A stretch of 13,056 nucleotides of DNA from an uncultured Micrococcales bacterium (GTDB taxonomy: Bacteria > Actinomycetota > Actinomycetes > Actinomycetales > Microbacteriaceae): positions 1 through 13,056 of the forward strand of contig CAIYTL010000060.1 of the NCBI GenBank assembly GCA_903929105.1, read 5' to 3'. Position numbers and translations under genes: made by a program. The number at the start of each line of letters is the position of its first letter. Position 1 is the first letter of the stretch. The notes beneath the pieces were generated by a model, which was not told the origin of the DNA, ran no database searches, and was given only the letters and a program-made list of their open reading frames with translations. Shown here piece after piece: positions 6,649-13,056 of this stretch.

Positions 6649-7251
6649 CTAGTTGTTTTGCTCGAGCGGGTCGTTGCCAACATCGGCACGATAAAAGTTC
6701 AAGAAGCTGCGAGAAGCAGTCGGGCCGCGCTGGCCCTGGTAACGCGAGCTGTATTTAGCTGAACCATAAGGGTGTTCAGCCGGGCTCGAAAGTTGAAAGA
6801 AGCACAGCTGGCCGATCTTCATTCCCGGCCAAAGCTTGATCGGCAAAGTAGCCACGTTCGAAAGCTCAAGCGTGACGTGCCCGGTGAATCCTGGGTCAAT
6901 AAAGCCAGCGGTCGAGTGGGTTAGCAAACCGAGGCGGCCAAGTGACGACTTGCCCTCGAGGCGAGCAGCAATATTGTCGGGCAGGCTTACAAACTCAAAT
7001 GTTGAACCGAGCACGAACTCGCCCGGGTGCAAAATGAACGGCTCGTCAGCAGCGACCTCAACAAAGCGCGTGAGATCAGGCTGGTTCTCGGCAGGGTCGA
7101 TCACCGGGTGCTTGTGGTTGTCGAAAAGACGAAAGAATCTGTCAAGGCGAACATCCATGCTCGAAGGCTGCAGCAAGCCCATTTCGAGAGGGTCAAGGCC
7201 AATGCGGCCGGCTTCAATTTCGGCGCGGATATCGCGGTCAGACATAAGCAT
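6649..7251 (-). CDS. dcd: dCTP deaminase, probably bifunctional with dUTPase activity
   Basis: Converts dCTP to dUTP (and in the actinobacterial type on to dUMP plus pyrophosphate), feeding thymidylate synthesis and limiting uracil in DNA. The 200-residue protein begins MLMSDRDIRAEIEAGRIGLD, aligning with mycobacterial Dcd from its first residue, which supports this start. The trimer core LEGKSSLGRLGLLTHSTAGF (98-117) is followed by FIDPGFTGHVTLELSN (117-132), with the expected catalytic glutamate E129, and the nucleotide-closing tail has YQGQRGPTASRSF (171-183). Overall similarity to the mycobacterial bifunctional enzyme suggests deaminase-dUTPase activity, but that is inferred. It leads a two-gene unit with GH125 and diverges from marR. 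The TAATCT-N6-ATG start suggests a leaderless transcript. Confidence 0.97.
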   Translation of the reverse strand: MLMSDRDIRAEIEAGRIGLDPLEMGLLQPSSMDVRLDRFFRLFDNHKHPVIDPAENQPDLTRFVEVAADEPFILHPGEFVLGSTFEFVSLPDNIAARLEGKSSLGRLGLLTHSTAGFIDPGFTGHVTLELSNVATLPIKLWPGMKIGQLCFFQLSSPAEHPYGSAKYSSRYQGQRGPTASRSFLNFYRADVGNDPLEQNN

Positions 7252-7257
7252 GCCTCT

Positions 7258-7263
7258 AGATTA
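7258..7263 (-). promoter_or_regulatory. Candidate -10 for a leaderless dcd transcript
   Basis: On the minus strand CGGTAATCTAGAGGCATG places TAATCT six bases before the ATG, so transcription would start at the start codon. AGAGG is only one base from the ATG, too close for a normal Shine-Dalgarno. The first nine bases and the spacing are identical to those before the permease gene. Confidence 0.5.
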
Positions 7264-7290
7264 CCGCCTAACCTCGCCCGCTGTGAGGCA

Positions 7291-7318
7291 TTGCAACTCG
7301 ACAACTTTAAGGCAAACT
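7291..7318 (+). promoter_or_regulatory. Candidate marR promoter
   Basis: TTGCAA (7291-7296) and CAAACT (7313-7318) lie 16 bp apart, with six bases from the -10 to the GTG at 7325, again a leaderless geometry. Matches to consensus are 4 of 6 and 3 of 6. The 73-bp region shared with dcd would also hold any MarR operator, but I saw no convincing palindrome there. Confidence 0.3.
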
Positions 7319-7324
7319 ATAGAG

Positions 7325-7894
7325 GTGCCAAAAACTAACCGAGAGCAAGAGGGTCTGCCAAGCCAAACGGCTAGCGGGCTTGACCCGTTGCTAGCGGGGC
7401 AGCTGCCGAGCCTTGATGGCCTGCCGCACAATCGGCTGGCACTAGTTGCCAGTGCCGCTACTGCCCGACTCGGTCACTTGTTCCCCCGCTGGATTCGCCG
7501 AAACATCGACGCCGACTGGGGAGTCAACGGGCCGCGCACCATGCTGCTGGTTATTGTCACCAAACACGGGCAACTCACCATGAGTCAGGCTGCACGAATT
7601 CTTGACGTAACACCTCGAGCCATAACGGGGCTGGTTGATGGCCTCGAATCTGAAGGTTTTCTAAGGCGAGAACCCGATGCAAACGACAAGCGCGTTGTGC
7701 ATATTTTGCCCACCAAGTTAGCCGTTGAAAAAGCCAACAAGCTGTTGCCACAGCACGAATCTCGTTTTGCCGAACTGTTTGAAGTTTTTGACCAAGACGA
7801 ACTTCGCACTTTTATCGGCCTAATTAGCAAACTGTCGACTCGCATCAAAACTGACATAAACGCCGGCGAGCAAACAGAAGAAAAGGATCACTAG
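7325..7894 (+). CDS. MarR-family winged-helix transcriptional regulator
   Basis: Probable ligand-responsive dimeric repressor. With GTG at 7325 it is 189 residues. Dimerising helices flank the winged helix (about 35-60 and 135-175). The DNA-binding part has HGQLTMSQAARILDVTP (81-97), the recognition helix PRAITGLVDGLESEGFLRR (97-115) and the wing EPDANDKRVVHILPT (116-130), with the D-x-R pair (D121, R123) common in MarR proteins. The frame stays open far upstream, but that part overlaps dcd antisense and does not read like a MarR N-terminus, so I prefer GTG 7325 just after the candidate promoter. The first 30 residues are unconserved-looking, so a later start is possible. The stop overlaps the next gene by one base (TAGTG), making an operon with the nucleotidyltransferase, its likeliest regulatory target. 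Confidence 0.85.
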   Translation: MPKTNREQEGLPSQTASGLDPLLAGQLPSLDGLPHNRLALVASAATARLGHLFPRWIRRNIDADWGVNGPRTMLLVIVTKHGQLTMSQAARILDVTPRAITGLVDGLESEGFLRREPDANDKRVVHILPTKLAVEKANKLLPQHESRFAELFEVFDQDELRTFIGLISKLSTRIKTDINAGEQTEEKDH

Positions 7895-8688
7895 TGAGTG
7901 AAACAACTGGTTTCAGCATCGAAAAGTTTTTAGCCTATTCAGATCAGCTGCGAATAAACCTAGATTCGAGGCCCGAAGTTGTTGGCTTAGTCTTTTTGGG
8001 TTCGGCGGCAGACACCTCACGGGTTGACCAGTGGAGCGACCACGACTTTTTTGTGATTAGCGTCGATGAGCAGGCAGAGGCTCTTCGTCAAAACCTCGAC
8101 TGGTTACCAAACCATGAAGCAATCTCTATTGCAGTGCGCGAGACAGATCACGGCCTAAAGGTGGTCTATCAAGATGGCCAGGTTCTAGAGTTCGCCGTGT
8201 TCAAAGACTCTGAACTCGACACCGTTTCAGCCGGAGAATTCGCTGTAGCTCTAGACAAGTGCAACCTTCAACATCGCATGCAGGCTCGAGCCGAAAAGTC
8301 GCTGGCCAAGCCGGTGAACCCCAAGGTTGAGTTTGAGCTGTTTCTTTGCCAACTTTTAATCGGCGTTGGTCGAGCTCGGCGCGGTGAGCAACTTATTGCC
8401 GGGCAGCACATTCGAAGCTGGGCCATAAACAACTTGTTAGGCCTGGTTCGACTAAACCTGGCACCTGTGCCGGGAACCGAGGCAATCGCTGACAATTTCA
8501 CGCGCTATCGCCGCTTCGAAAAGCAATACCCGGTTTTGGGAGAGCAAATCGAAGCCGCGCAGCAGTTGCCGCTAGAGGCTTGTGCCCGTCAACTTCTGCA
8601 CCTTGCGCTCGAAGTTTGCGGCGGTTCACTCAGTGATGCCCATTTGCAGCAGGTCTATGTGGTTCGTCACCGTTTGGGTTGGATCTAA
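7894..8688 (+). CDS. Nucleotidyltransferase-fold protein, substrate unknown
   Basis: The 264 residues carry the minimal nucleotidyltransferase motif: FLGS (34-37) followed ten residues later by SDHDFFV (48-54), giving the GS-x-DxD metal site D49/D51, with a likely third acid in VLEFAVF (E99). The rest (about 115-264) looks helical, with LFLCQLLIGVGRARRGEQLIAG (149-170) in the middle. This layout resembles aminoglycoside and lincosamide nucleotidyltransferases in size and order, but I cannot name a substrate. It could modify a small molecule, protein or RNA. GTG at 7894 is chosen because AAAAGGA lies 8 bases upstream and the stop of marR overlaps it (TAGTG). It is followed 49 bp later by the convergent exporter gene. 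No acetyltransferase, HEPN partner or obvious antitoxin adjoins it other than the MarR protein. Confidence 0.75.
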   Translation: MSETTGFSIEKFLAYSDQLRINLDSRPEVVGLVFLGSAADTSRVDQWSDHDFFVISVDEQAEALRQNLDWLPNHEAISIAVRETDHGLKVVYQDGQVLEFAVFKDSELDTVSAGEFAVALDKCNLQHRMQARAEKSLAKPVNPKVEFELFLCQLLIGVGRARRGEQLIAGQHIRSWAINNLLGLVRLNLAPVPGTEAIADNFTRYRRFEKQYPVLGEQIEAAQQLPLEACARQLLHLALEVCGGSLSDAHLQQVYVVRHRLGWI

Positions 8689-8737
8689 CCAAAACCCGGC
8701 GCTCAATGAGCCCTGGGCTGCACTGCAACCAAACGGT

Positions 8738-10918
8738 TTAGTGGCCGAGGCCAAGCTTGTCATAGACACGCTTTAGCCACTTTGGCGCCCACCAGTTGAA
8801 GTCGCCAAACAGTCGCATCAAAGCTGGCACTAGCAAGGCTCGCACAATCGTGGCATCAAGCAGAATCGCAAAAGCCACACCAAGACCAAGCATCTTCATG
8901 ATGCTGACGTCAATCATGGTGAACGCAAAGAAGCTAACTGCAAGAACAAAAGCTGCCGTTGTGATGATTCGACCAGAACGCTGCAGGCCAACCGAAACTG
9001 CATCGGTAGTATTCAGGCCAGCGTCGTGTTGCTCTTTGATTCGGCTGAGCAAAAACAGTTCGTAGTCCATCGACAAACCAAAGGCAATCACGGCAACTAG
9101 CACCATGCTCGAACTATCAAGAGTGCCCGTGGTGTTGAAGTCACCGATCAGCCACTTGAGGTTGCCGTCAAGAAATACCCAGGTTAAGAAACCAATGGTC
9201 GCACCTAGCGAAACAATGTTTAGCAGCACAGCTTTGATCGGAAGAACGACTGAGCCTGTGAATAGGAACAACAGCAACAGCGTCGAAATGATGATCCAAA
9301 GTGCCGTGTAGGGCAACTGTCTTGTGATTCCACTCATCGAATCTGCATAGAGCGCAGCGCTGCCGCCGACCCAAACGGTTTTGACAGCAGTCGGCATTGA
9401 ACGAATGGCGTTCACCAACGTAACGCCGTCAGCGGCACGAGGCTCAACGTCGCCAATGGCTTGAATGTGCTGATATCGGCCGCTCTTGTAGCTAGCTAAA
9501 ACAGTTGCGTAACCCGGGTCGAGCGTGCCACCCTGCGCGATGCCCGCAGTGCTCTGCACCATCGTCACATGTGGCAATTTCGAAAGGGCTATGGTGAAGT
9601 CGGTGACTTGGCTTTGGGTGGCATCTGTTAGCACGACGTCATAGGGGCTCGACTCACGGCCAGCAAAACGTGTGCGCATAACGTCGGCGGCTTGCACCAC
9701 GCGGTCTGACTTAGCCAGAATGCGGTCATCGACCTGACCCCACGCAACGTTGTTCGACAAACTCAAAAGCCCGCCCAAGCCCAGCAGCACGACGAACAAA
9801 ATAGGCAAAGGGCGACGCATGACGAAACGAGCAACTACCGACCAGACACCGTGATCTTTAGGTGTGAGCTGACCGCGCAAAACTTTGCCCTTGTCGATTT
9901 TGTCGCCCAAAATATTCATCAGTGCCGGCAAGACCATGACGGCACCAACCACGGCAAGGCAAACCGCACTCACGCCACCAATGGCAAAAGATCGCAAAAA
10001 GTACTGCGGAAAAAACGCTAGCGAAAGCATGACCACGGCAACTGTGAGGCCGCTAAAGAAAACAGTTCGACCTGCAGTGGCCACGGTCTCAACTACAGCT
10101 TCTGAAACTTCAAGCCCGCGCGCACGCTCTTCGCGATAGCGATTGACAATCAACAGTGCATAGTCAATGCCCAAACCAAGCCCCAAACCGGTGACCAGAT
10201 TCACAGCAAAAATCGAAGTGTCAGTCAGCTGAGTCGACACCCAAATCACAAAAAAGCTGCCGAGAATCGAAACCGCAGCAACCACAAAAGGCAGGCTTGA
10301 GGCAGCTAGCGAACCAAAAACAAAAAGCAACAACACAATGGTGAGCGGCACTGCGATTGATTCGGCCAGCGCTAGACCTGAGCTAATCTTGCCGTTAATT
10401 TCAGAGGTCACCGCAGACCAACCAGCGGTGTAAATCTTGGCGTTGTCATATTTTGTCGAACCCGAAAGGTTGGCATCGAAATGATCCATGATGCCCTGCG
10501 CAATTTTGGGCTGACGCTTTTCGTCGTTCACAAGGTCAACAAAAAAGTATGCAGCTTTACCGTCAATCGAGCGCAAAGTGGCTGGATGTGGGGTTGAGCT
10601 GTAATAAGAGGCCACACCGACAACTCCATCGACCGATTTCAAGTAGTCGACGAGTTTGTTGGCGGTAGCCACGCTTGCCGGGTTTTCAACATCGGAGTTG
10701 AAGTCGGCAATGATGATCAGCTCGGCAACATTCTGCGAAAACTCTGATTTCAAAACGTTGGTGACACGCGCCGAGTCAGCACCCGGGTCGTCATAACCAC
10801 CAGCTTTAAGACCGGCAAATGACTGAAAACCCCAAAAGGTGCTGGCAAGAATGAGTGCTGCAAAACCAAACAGAACCCACTTGCTGTGGCTTGCGACAAA
10901 TCTTCCTAAACTTCTCAT
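8738..10918 (-). CDS. MmpL-family RND exporter
   Basis: Proton-driven inner-membrane transporter; relatives move lipids, siderophores or drugs outward. The 726 residues form two repeats, each one transmembrane helix, an extracellular porter domain and five further helices. TM1 is about 13-35, porter domain 1 about 40-180, TM2-6 about 185-340, TM7 about 370-388, porter domain 2 about 395-535, TM8-12 about 538-705. The proton-relay Asp-Tyr pairs are in GLGIDYALLIVNRYREE (D252, Y253) and FGLSMDYELFLLSRIKE (D618, Y619), as in mycobacterial MmpL3. It has only a short C-terminal tail (about 20 residues after TM12), unlike MmpL3. A weak Shine-Dalgarno precedes the ATG. It diverges from an esterase gene 53 bp away. 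The cargo is unknown. Confidence 0.94.
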   Translation of the reverse strand: MRSLGRFVASHSKWVLFGFAALILASTFWGFQSFAGLKAGGYDDPGADSARVTNVLKSEFSQNVAELIIIADFNSDVENPASVATANKLVDYLKSVDGVVGVASYYSSTPHPATLRSIDGKAAYFFVDLVNDEKRQPKIAQGIMDHFDANLSGSTKYDNAKIYTAGWSAVTSEINGKISSGLALAESIAVPLTIVLLLFVFGSLAASSLPFVVAAVSILGSFFVIWVSTQLTDTSIFAVNLVTGLGLGLGIDYALLIVNRYREERARGLEVSEAVVETVATAGRTVFFSGLTVAVVMLSLAFFPQYFLRSFAIGGVSAVCLAVVGAVMVLPALMNILGDKIDKGKVLRGQLTPKDHGVWSVVARFVMRRPLPILFVVLLGLGGLLSLSNNVAWGQVDDRILAKSDRVVQAADVMRTRFAGRESSPYDVVLTDATQSQVTDFTIALSKLPHVTMVQSTAGIAQGGTLDPGYATVLASYKSGRYQHIQAIGDVEPRAADGVTLVNAIRSMPTAVKTVWVGGSAALYADSMSGITRQLPYTALWIIISTLLLLFLFTGSVVLPIKAVLLNIVSLGATIGFLTWVFLDGNLKWLIGDFNTTGTLDSSSMVLVAVIAFGLSMDYELFLLSRIKEQHDAGLNTTDAVSVGLQRSGRIITTAAFVLAVSFFAFTMIDVSIMKMLGLGVAFAILLDATIVRALLVPALMRLFGDFNWWAPKWLKRVYDKLGLGH

Positions 10919-10971
10919 TTAACCCGATGCTGCTTTCTGCTAAATACCTTGGCGCATGCAAAGATGATTTC
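10919..10971. promoter_or_regulatory. Divergent promoter region, MmpL exporter and esterase
   Basis: The 53 bp between two start codons contain TAAATACC (10941-10948), which reads GGTATTTA on the other strand, so one AT-rich block could serve as -10 in either direction. That would give leaders of roughly 15-20 nt each way. No clear -35 or operator is visible. Confidence 0.3.
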
Positions 10972-11793
10972 ATGAGCGAAATCAATGGCGTCAACGTTTC
11001 TTCTAAACCAAGGTTATCGAGCTTTCAAATGGGATCGCACCGCATCGACGTGGCAGCGCCTTTGAAAGTGAGCCCGACAACTCCGATTCTGATCATGCAC
11101 GATGGTGGCAACCTGCTAGTGCCTCGTGAAGAAGCTTGGAACGGACAAAACTGGGGCATTACCGACTCGCTCGAAGCGGGTCTAGTGAATGGTGAACTTG
11201 TTGTAATCGGCGTTCACACCGGCGAAGGAACCTCGCGACTAAACGAATTGGCCCCGGCCTCGATTGTTAAAGCTGTGCCTGATGTGTACGAAATTTTTCC
11301 GCCAGAAGTTCGCCCCGCTCTGTTGCAAAGCACGAGCGATGAATACCAAGACTTTTTGGCCGACGAAGTGTTGCCCAAAGTAGCTGCTGACTTGGGCATT
11401 ACCCTCGACCCTAGCCGCACCGCCATTTCGGGTTCGAGCATGGGCGGTCTTGCCACTATCTATGGATTGGGTTATCGCCCAGACACCTACGGAGCAGCCT
11501 TAGCATTTTCGACTCACTGGCCATTTGGTGGGCAGGTTGCTGTTCAAGCTCTAATCGGCGCGCTGCCAGCCCCTGGCTCACACCGACTTTGGCTCGACAG
11601 CGGTAACACTGAACTCGATGCCGCCTACCCCTCGCTTCACTACAGCGCTATCGACCTTCTAGAAGAGCGAGGATGGCTGCGCGACCGAAACTTCGAGGCT
11701 CGAATTTATGCTGGCACCGGTCACCAAGAAAAGTATTGGGCAGCTCGCTGGCCTGACGCGGTCAACTGGTGGCTCTCGCCTAGTTTGCGCTAG
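10972..11793 (+). CDS. Alpha/beta-hydrolase of the putative esterase (PF00756-like) family
   Basis: A serine hydrolase of 273 residues. ILIMHDGGNLL (39-49) is the first core strand with oxyanion region, ISGSSMGGLATIYG (152-165) is the nucleophile elbow with S156, the acid is probably D209 in RLWLDSGNTELD (205-216), and the histidine is H251 in YAGTGHQEKYW (246-256). This order matches esterase-D and enterochelin-esterase-like proteins. ATG at 10972 (MSEINGVNVSS) was chosen because the open frame upstream runs into the exporter gene on the other strand. No signal peptide or lipobox is seen, so it should act in the cytoplasm. It diverges from the MmpL gene and ends 9 bp from the helicase. The substrate is unknown; a short-chain ester or peptide-siderophore ester are possibilities only. 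Confidence 0.85.
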   Translation: MSEINGVNVSSKPRLSSFQMGSHRIDVAAPLKVSPTTPILIMHDGGNLLVPREEAWNGQNWGITDSLEAGLVNGELVVIGVHTGEGTSRLNELAPASIVKAVPDVYEIFPPEVRPALLQSTSDEYQDFLADEVLPKVAADLGITLDPSRTAISGSSMGGLATIYGLGYRPDTYGAALAFSTHWPFGGQVAVQALIGALPAPGSHRLWLDSGNTELDAAYPSLHYSAIDLLEERGWLRDRNFEARIYAGTGHQEKYWAARWPDAVNWWLSPSLR

Positions 11794-11802
11794 TTCGCAG
11801 TT

Positions 11803-13056
11803 TTAGAACATTGCGTCAGGCGCACTTGAGCTCCACTGCTTGGCGCCAGCCATAAACCGCGTAACGTTTTCATCGACCATAATGTCGCGCATCGTTATAG
11901 CTCGCGTTAGATACAGCCCTTCGAGCGATCGCACTCTGCTGAGCGCAACGTAGGTTTGGCCAGCGCTGAAAGCACCGCCACCCAGGTCGATCACAACCTC
12001 GTCATAAGTTTGACCCTGTGATTTGTGAATTGTCACAGCCCAAGCCAATCGAAGCGGAATCTGCTGAAACTCAGCTAGCGGAACAGCCTCAAGCACATCT
12101 TTGAACCGCCCGCTGGTCTCGTCAAACTGCGACTTAAGTTCATAACGAACTTTCTCCCAGGTGGCAGGTTCGACCTCAAGTTTTTCACCGTCAACCTCAA
12201 CGATTACTCCGCCGTGTTTAGGCAACCCCACAACTGTGCCGATCGTACCGTTTACCCAACGTCTCACCCCGGCACCCGCAGCGGTGCGCTTGACCTCGTC
12301 GTTCTTGATGAACATTACCTGCGCCCCAACTTTTAGTTGAAGCACCGGGTCGGCCGGCAAGTTCTTGCCAAAGTGTTTGGCGTCTTCGTCGCTAAAGACT
12401 GCCTGAAACTCTGTGAACGGTGTGGCGATTTGCTCGATGCGGTGACGGTTCACACGGTCAACCGCTGCATTGACGGTGGCCAAACGAATCACATCAGGGT
12501 GCGGCGGAAACCTGTTGCCGCATTTGTTCAAATAGTCGAGCATCTCTTGAGTGCAGTTGCCTTCGCGAATCGCGTTCAAGATGCCTTTGAACTCTTCGTC
12601 GCTCTGACGAAAAATTTCAGTCAACTCAAAACGCTCAAGCGAAGTCTCGCGCCAAATGTGAGCGTCGAAAAACCAGTGGCTCTGATAGTTCTCGGCCATG
12701 TGAGCGCGCTCTTCGGCGGCACTGCCCGGCACCGGTGCTAACTGATAAGGGTCGCCAAACATAACAACCTGCGCGCCGCCGAAAGGTTGCTTGGCGCGCC
12801 CCTTTGCGATTCCTAGAGCTGTGCTGATTGCATCCATCATGTCAGCGTTGACCATCGACACTTCGTCAATGACCAAAACGTCAATTGCCTTTAGAACCTC
12901 TCGCACCCTCGAGTTCATATGCCTGCGAATGTCTTGAGTGCCTAAAACCCCAAACGGGAACCCAAAAAGGCTGTGAATCGTGGTGCCACCCACGTTGAGC
13001 GCGGCCACGCCAGTCGGGGCGCAAACCACAACTTTCTTAGCGGTTTGTGAAATCAA
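11803..13056 (-). CDS. PIF1-like SF1B DNA helicase (N-terminus cut by window edge)
   Basis: ATP-dependent 5'-to-3' helicase of the PIF1/RecD2 class. The 417 visible residues include motif Ia CAPTGVAALNVGGTTIHSLF (12-31), Walker B VLVIDEVSMVNADM (60-73), motif III GAQVVMFGDPYQLAPVPG (94-111), FELTEIFRQ (143-151), and the C-terminal motifs LRLAWAVTIHKSQGQTYDEV (335-354) and AGQTYVALSRVRSLEGLYL (365-383). The Walker A (GxGKS/T) must lie just beyond the right edge: the first codon here, TTG at 13056, is interior, not a true start. The C-terminus is complete and short, with no added domain. It converges on the esterase with 9 bp between stop codons and no terminator visible. It probably acts in replication or repair; its role here is inferred from family only. 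Confidence 0.93.
   Translation of the reverse strand: MISQTAKKVVVCAPTGVAALNVGGTTIHSLFGFPFGVLGTQDIRRHMNSRVREVLKAIDVLVIDEVSMVNADMMDAISTALGIAKGRAKQPFGGAQVVMFGDPYQLAPVPGSAAEERAHMAENYQSHWFFDAHIWRETSLERFELTEIFRQSDEEFKGILNAIREGNCTQEMLDYLNKCGNRFPPHPDVIRLATVNAAVDRVNRHRIEQIATPFTEFQAVFSDEDAKHFGKNLPADPVLQLKVGAQVMFIKNDEVKRTAAGAGVRRWVNGTIGTVVGLPKHGGVIVEVDGEKLEVEPATWEKVRYELKSQFDETSGRFKDVLEAVPLAEFQQIPLRLAWAVTIHKSQGQTYDEVVIDLGGGAFSAGQTYVALSRVRSLEGLYLTRAITMRDIMVDENVTRFMAGAKQWSSSAPDAMF

Noticed and set aside
6836..7324. Upstream extension of the MarR frame as part of the protein
   Set aside because: The extension is antisense to dcd, has no family similarity and would place the start inside dcd; GTG 7325 fits the gap and the candidate promoter.
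7252..7324. MarR operator palindrome in the dcd-marR intergenic region
   Set aside because: Only CCTCTA (7253-7258) and TAGAGG (7320-7325) match as inverted arms, 61 bp apart next to each start codon; no compact palindrome of MarR type was found.
8689..8737. Terminator between the nucleotidyltransferase and exporter genes
   Set aside because: Short stems are possible (GCTC-AAT-GAGC and AACC-AAAC-GGTT) but each is only 4 bp without a good T-run, so there is not enough to call one.
10855..10971. Longer start for the esterase, adding 39 residues
   Set aside because: It would overlap the start of the divergent exporter gene, lacks a ribosome site and does not resemble a signal peptide; ATG 10972 fits the family.
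13054..13056. TTG at the right edge as the helicase start codon
   Set aside because: The Walker A motif that must precede motif Ia is missing, so the gene continues outside the window.
1..13056. CRISPR arrays, insertion sequences, prophage, tRNA or rRNA genes
   Set aside because: No regularly spaced repeats, transposase or integrase genes, or RNA gene sequences were seen on either strand; nearly all the DNA is accounted for by standard coding genes.

Overview
The window looks like a chromosomal stretch from a small-genome actinobacterium of moderate GC, about the low fifties percent by eye. The strongest support is the dnaK-grpE-dnaJ-hspR gene order with HspR-type (HAIR) operators upstream of dnaK, which is an actinobacterial hallmark. 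A dCTP deaminase resembling the mycobacterial bifunctional dCTP deaminase/dUTPase and an MmpL-family exporter fit the same picture. The modest GC, compact spacing and lack of mobile elements would suit a freshwater Microbacteriaceae lineage, but that finer placement is inference from memory. Both window edges cut genes: hspR at the left, and a PIF1-like helicase at the right.

Layout. Positions 1-3726 (minus strand) hold the chaperone operon, transcribed dnaK > grpE > dnaJ > hspR with one-base stop/start overlaps or a 6-nt gap. Positions 3727-3949 are a divergent regulatory region with two HAIR operators, one or two dnaK promoter candidates and an extra inverted repeat. Positions 3950-5329 (plus) encode a UMF1/Atg22-like major facilitator permease, which converges on a minus-strand pair (5359-7251) of dcd followed by a GH125 exo-alpha-mannosidase. 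Divergent from dcd, positions 7325-8688 (plus) hold a MarR-type regulator overlapping by one base an unclassified nucleotidyltransferase-fold protein. A large MmpL/RND exporter (8738-10918, minus) diverges from a cytoplasmic PF00756-type esterase (10972-11793, plus). The esterase converges, 9 bp apart, on the PIF1-like helicase (11803-13056, minus).

How the genes work together. DnaK, DnaJ and GrpE form the Hsp70 folding machine, and HspR is expected to repress the operon at the HAIR sites, closing a feedback loop. The dcd-GH125 pair and the marR-nucleotidyltransferase pair are two short transcription units sharing a 73-bp divergent promoter region. The exporter and the esterase share a 53-bp region. 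No RNA genes, insertion sequences, CRISPR arrays or prophage genes were seen, and no non-coding stretch exceeds 300 bp.

Non-gene signals most worth a second look. First, a perfect 14-bp inverted repeat with a GCAA (GNRA-type) loop in the mRNA lies inside the grpE coding sequence and has a competing alternative hairpin. Second, two HAIR operators have centres exactly 63 bp apart. Third, the permease gene and dcd share the same CGGTAATCT-N6-ATG start arrangement, suggesting leaderless transcripts. I did not find a clearly undescribed multi-gene system. The marR-nucleotidyltransferase cassette is the best candidate for uncharacterised biology.
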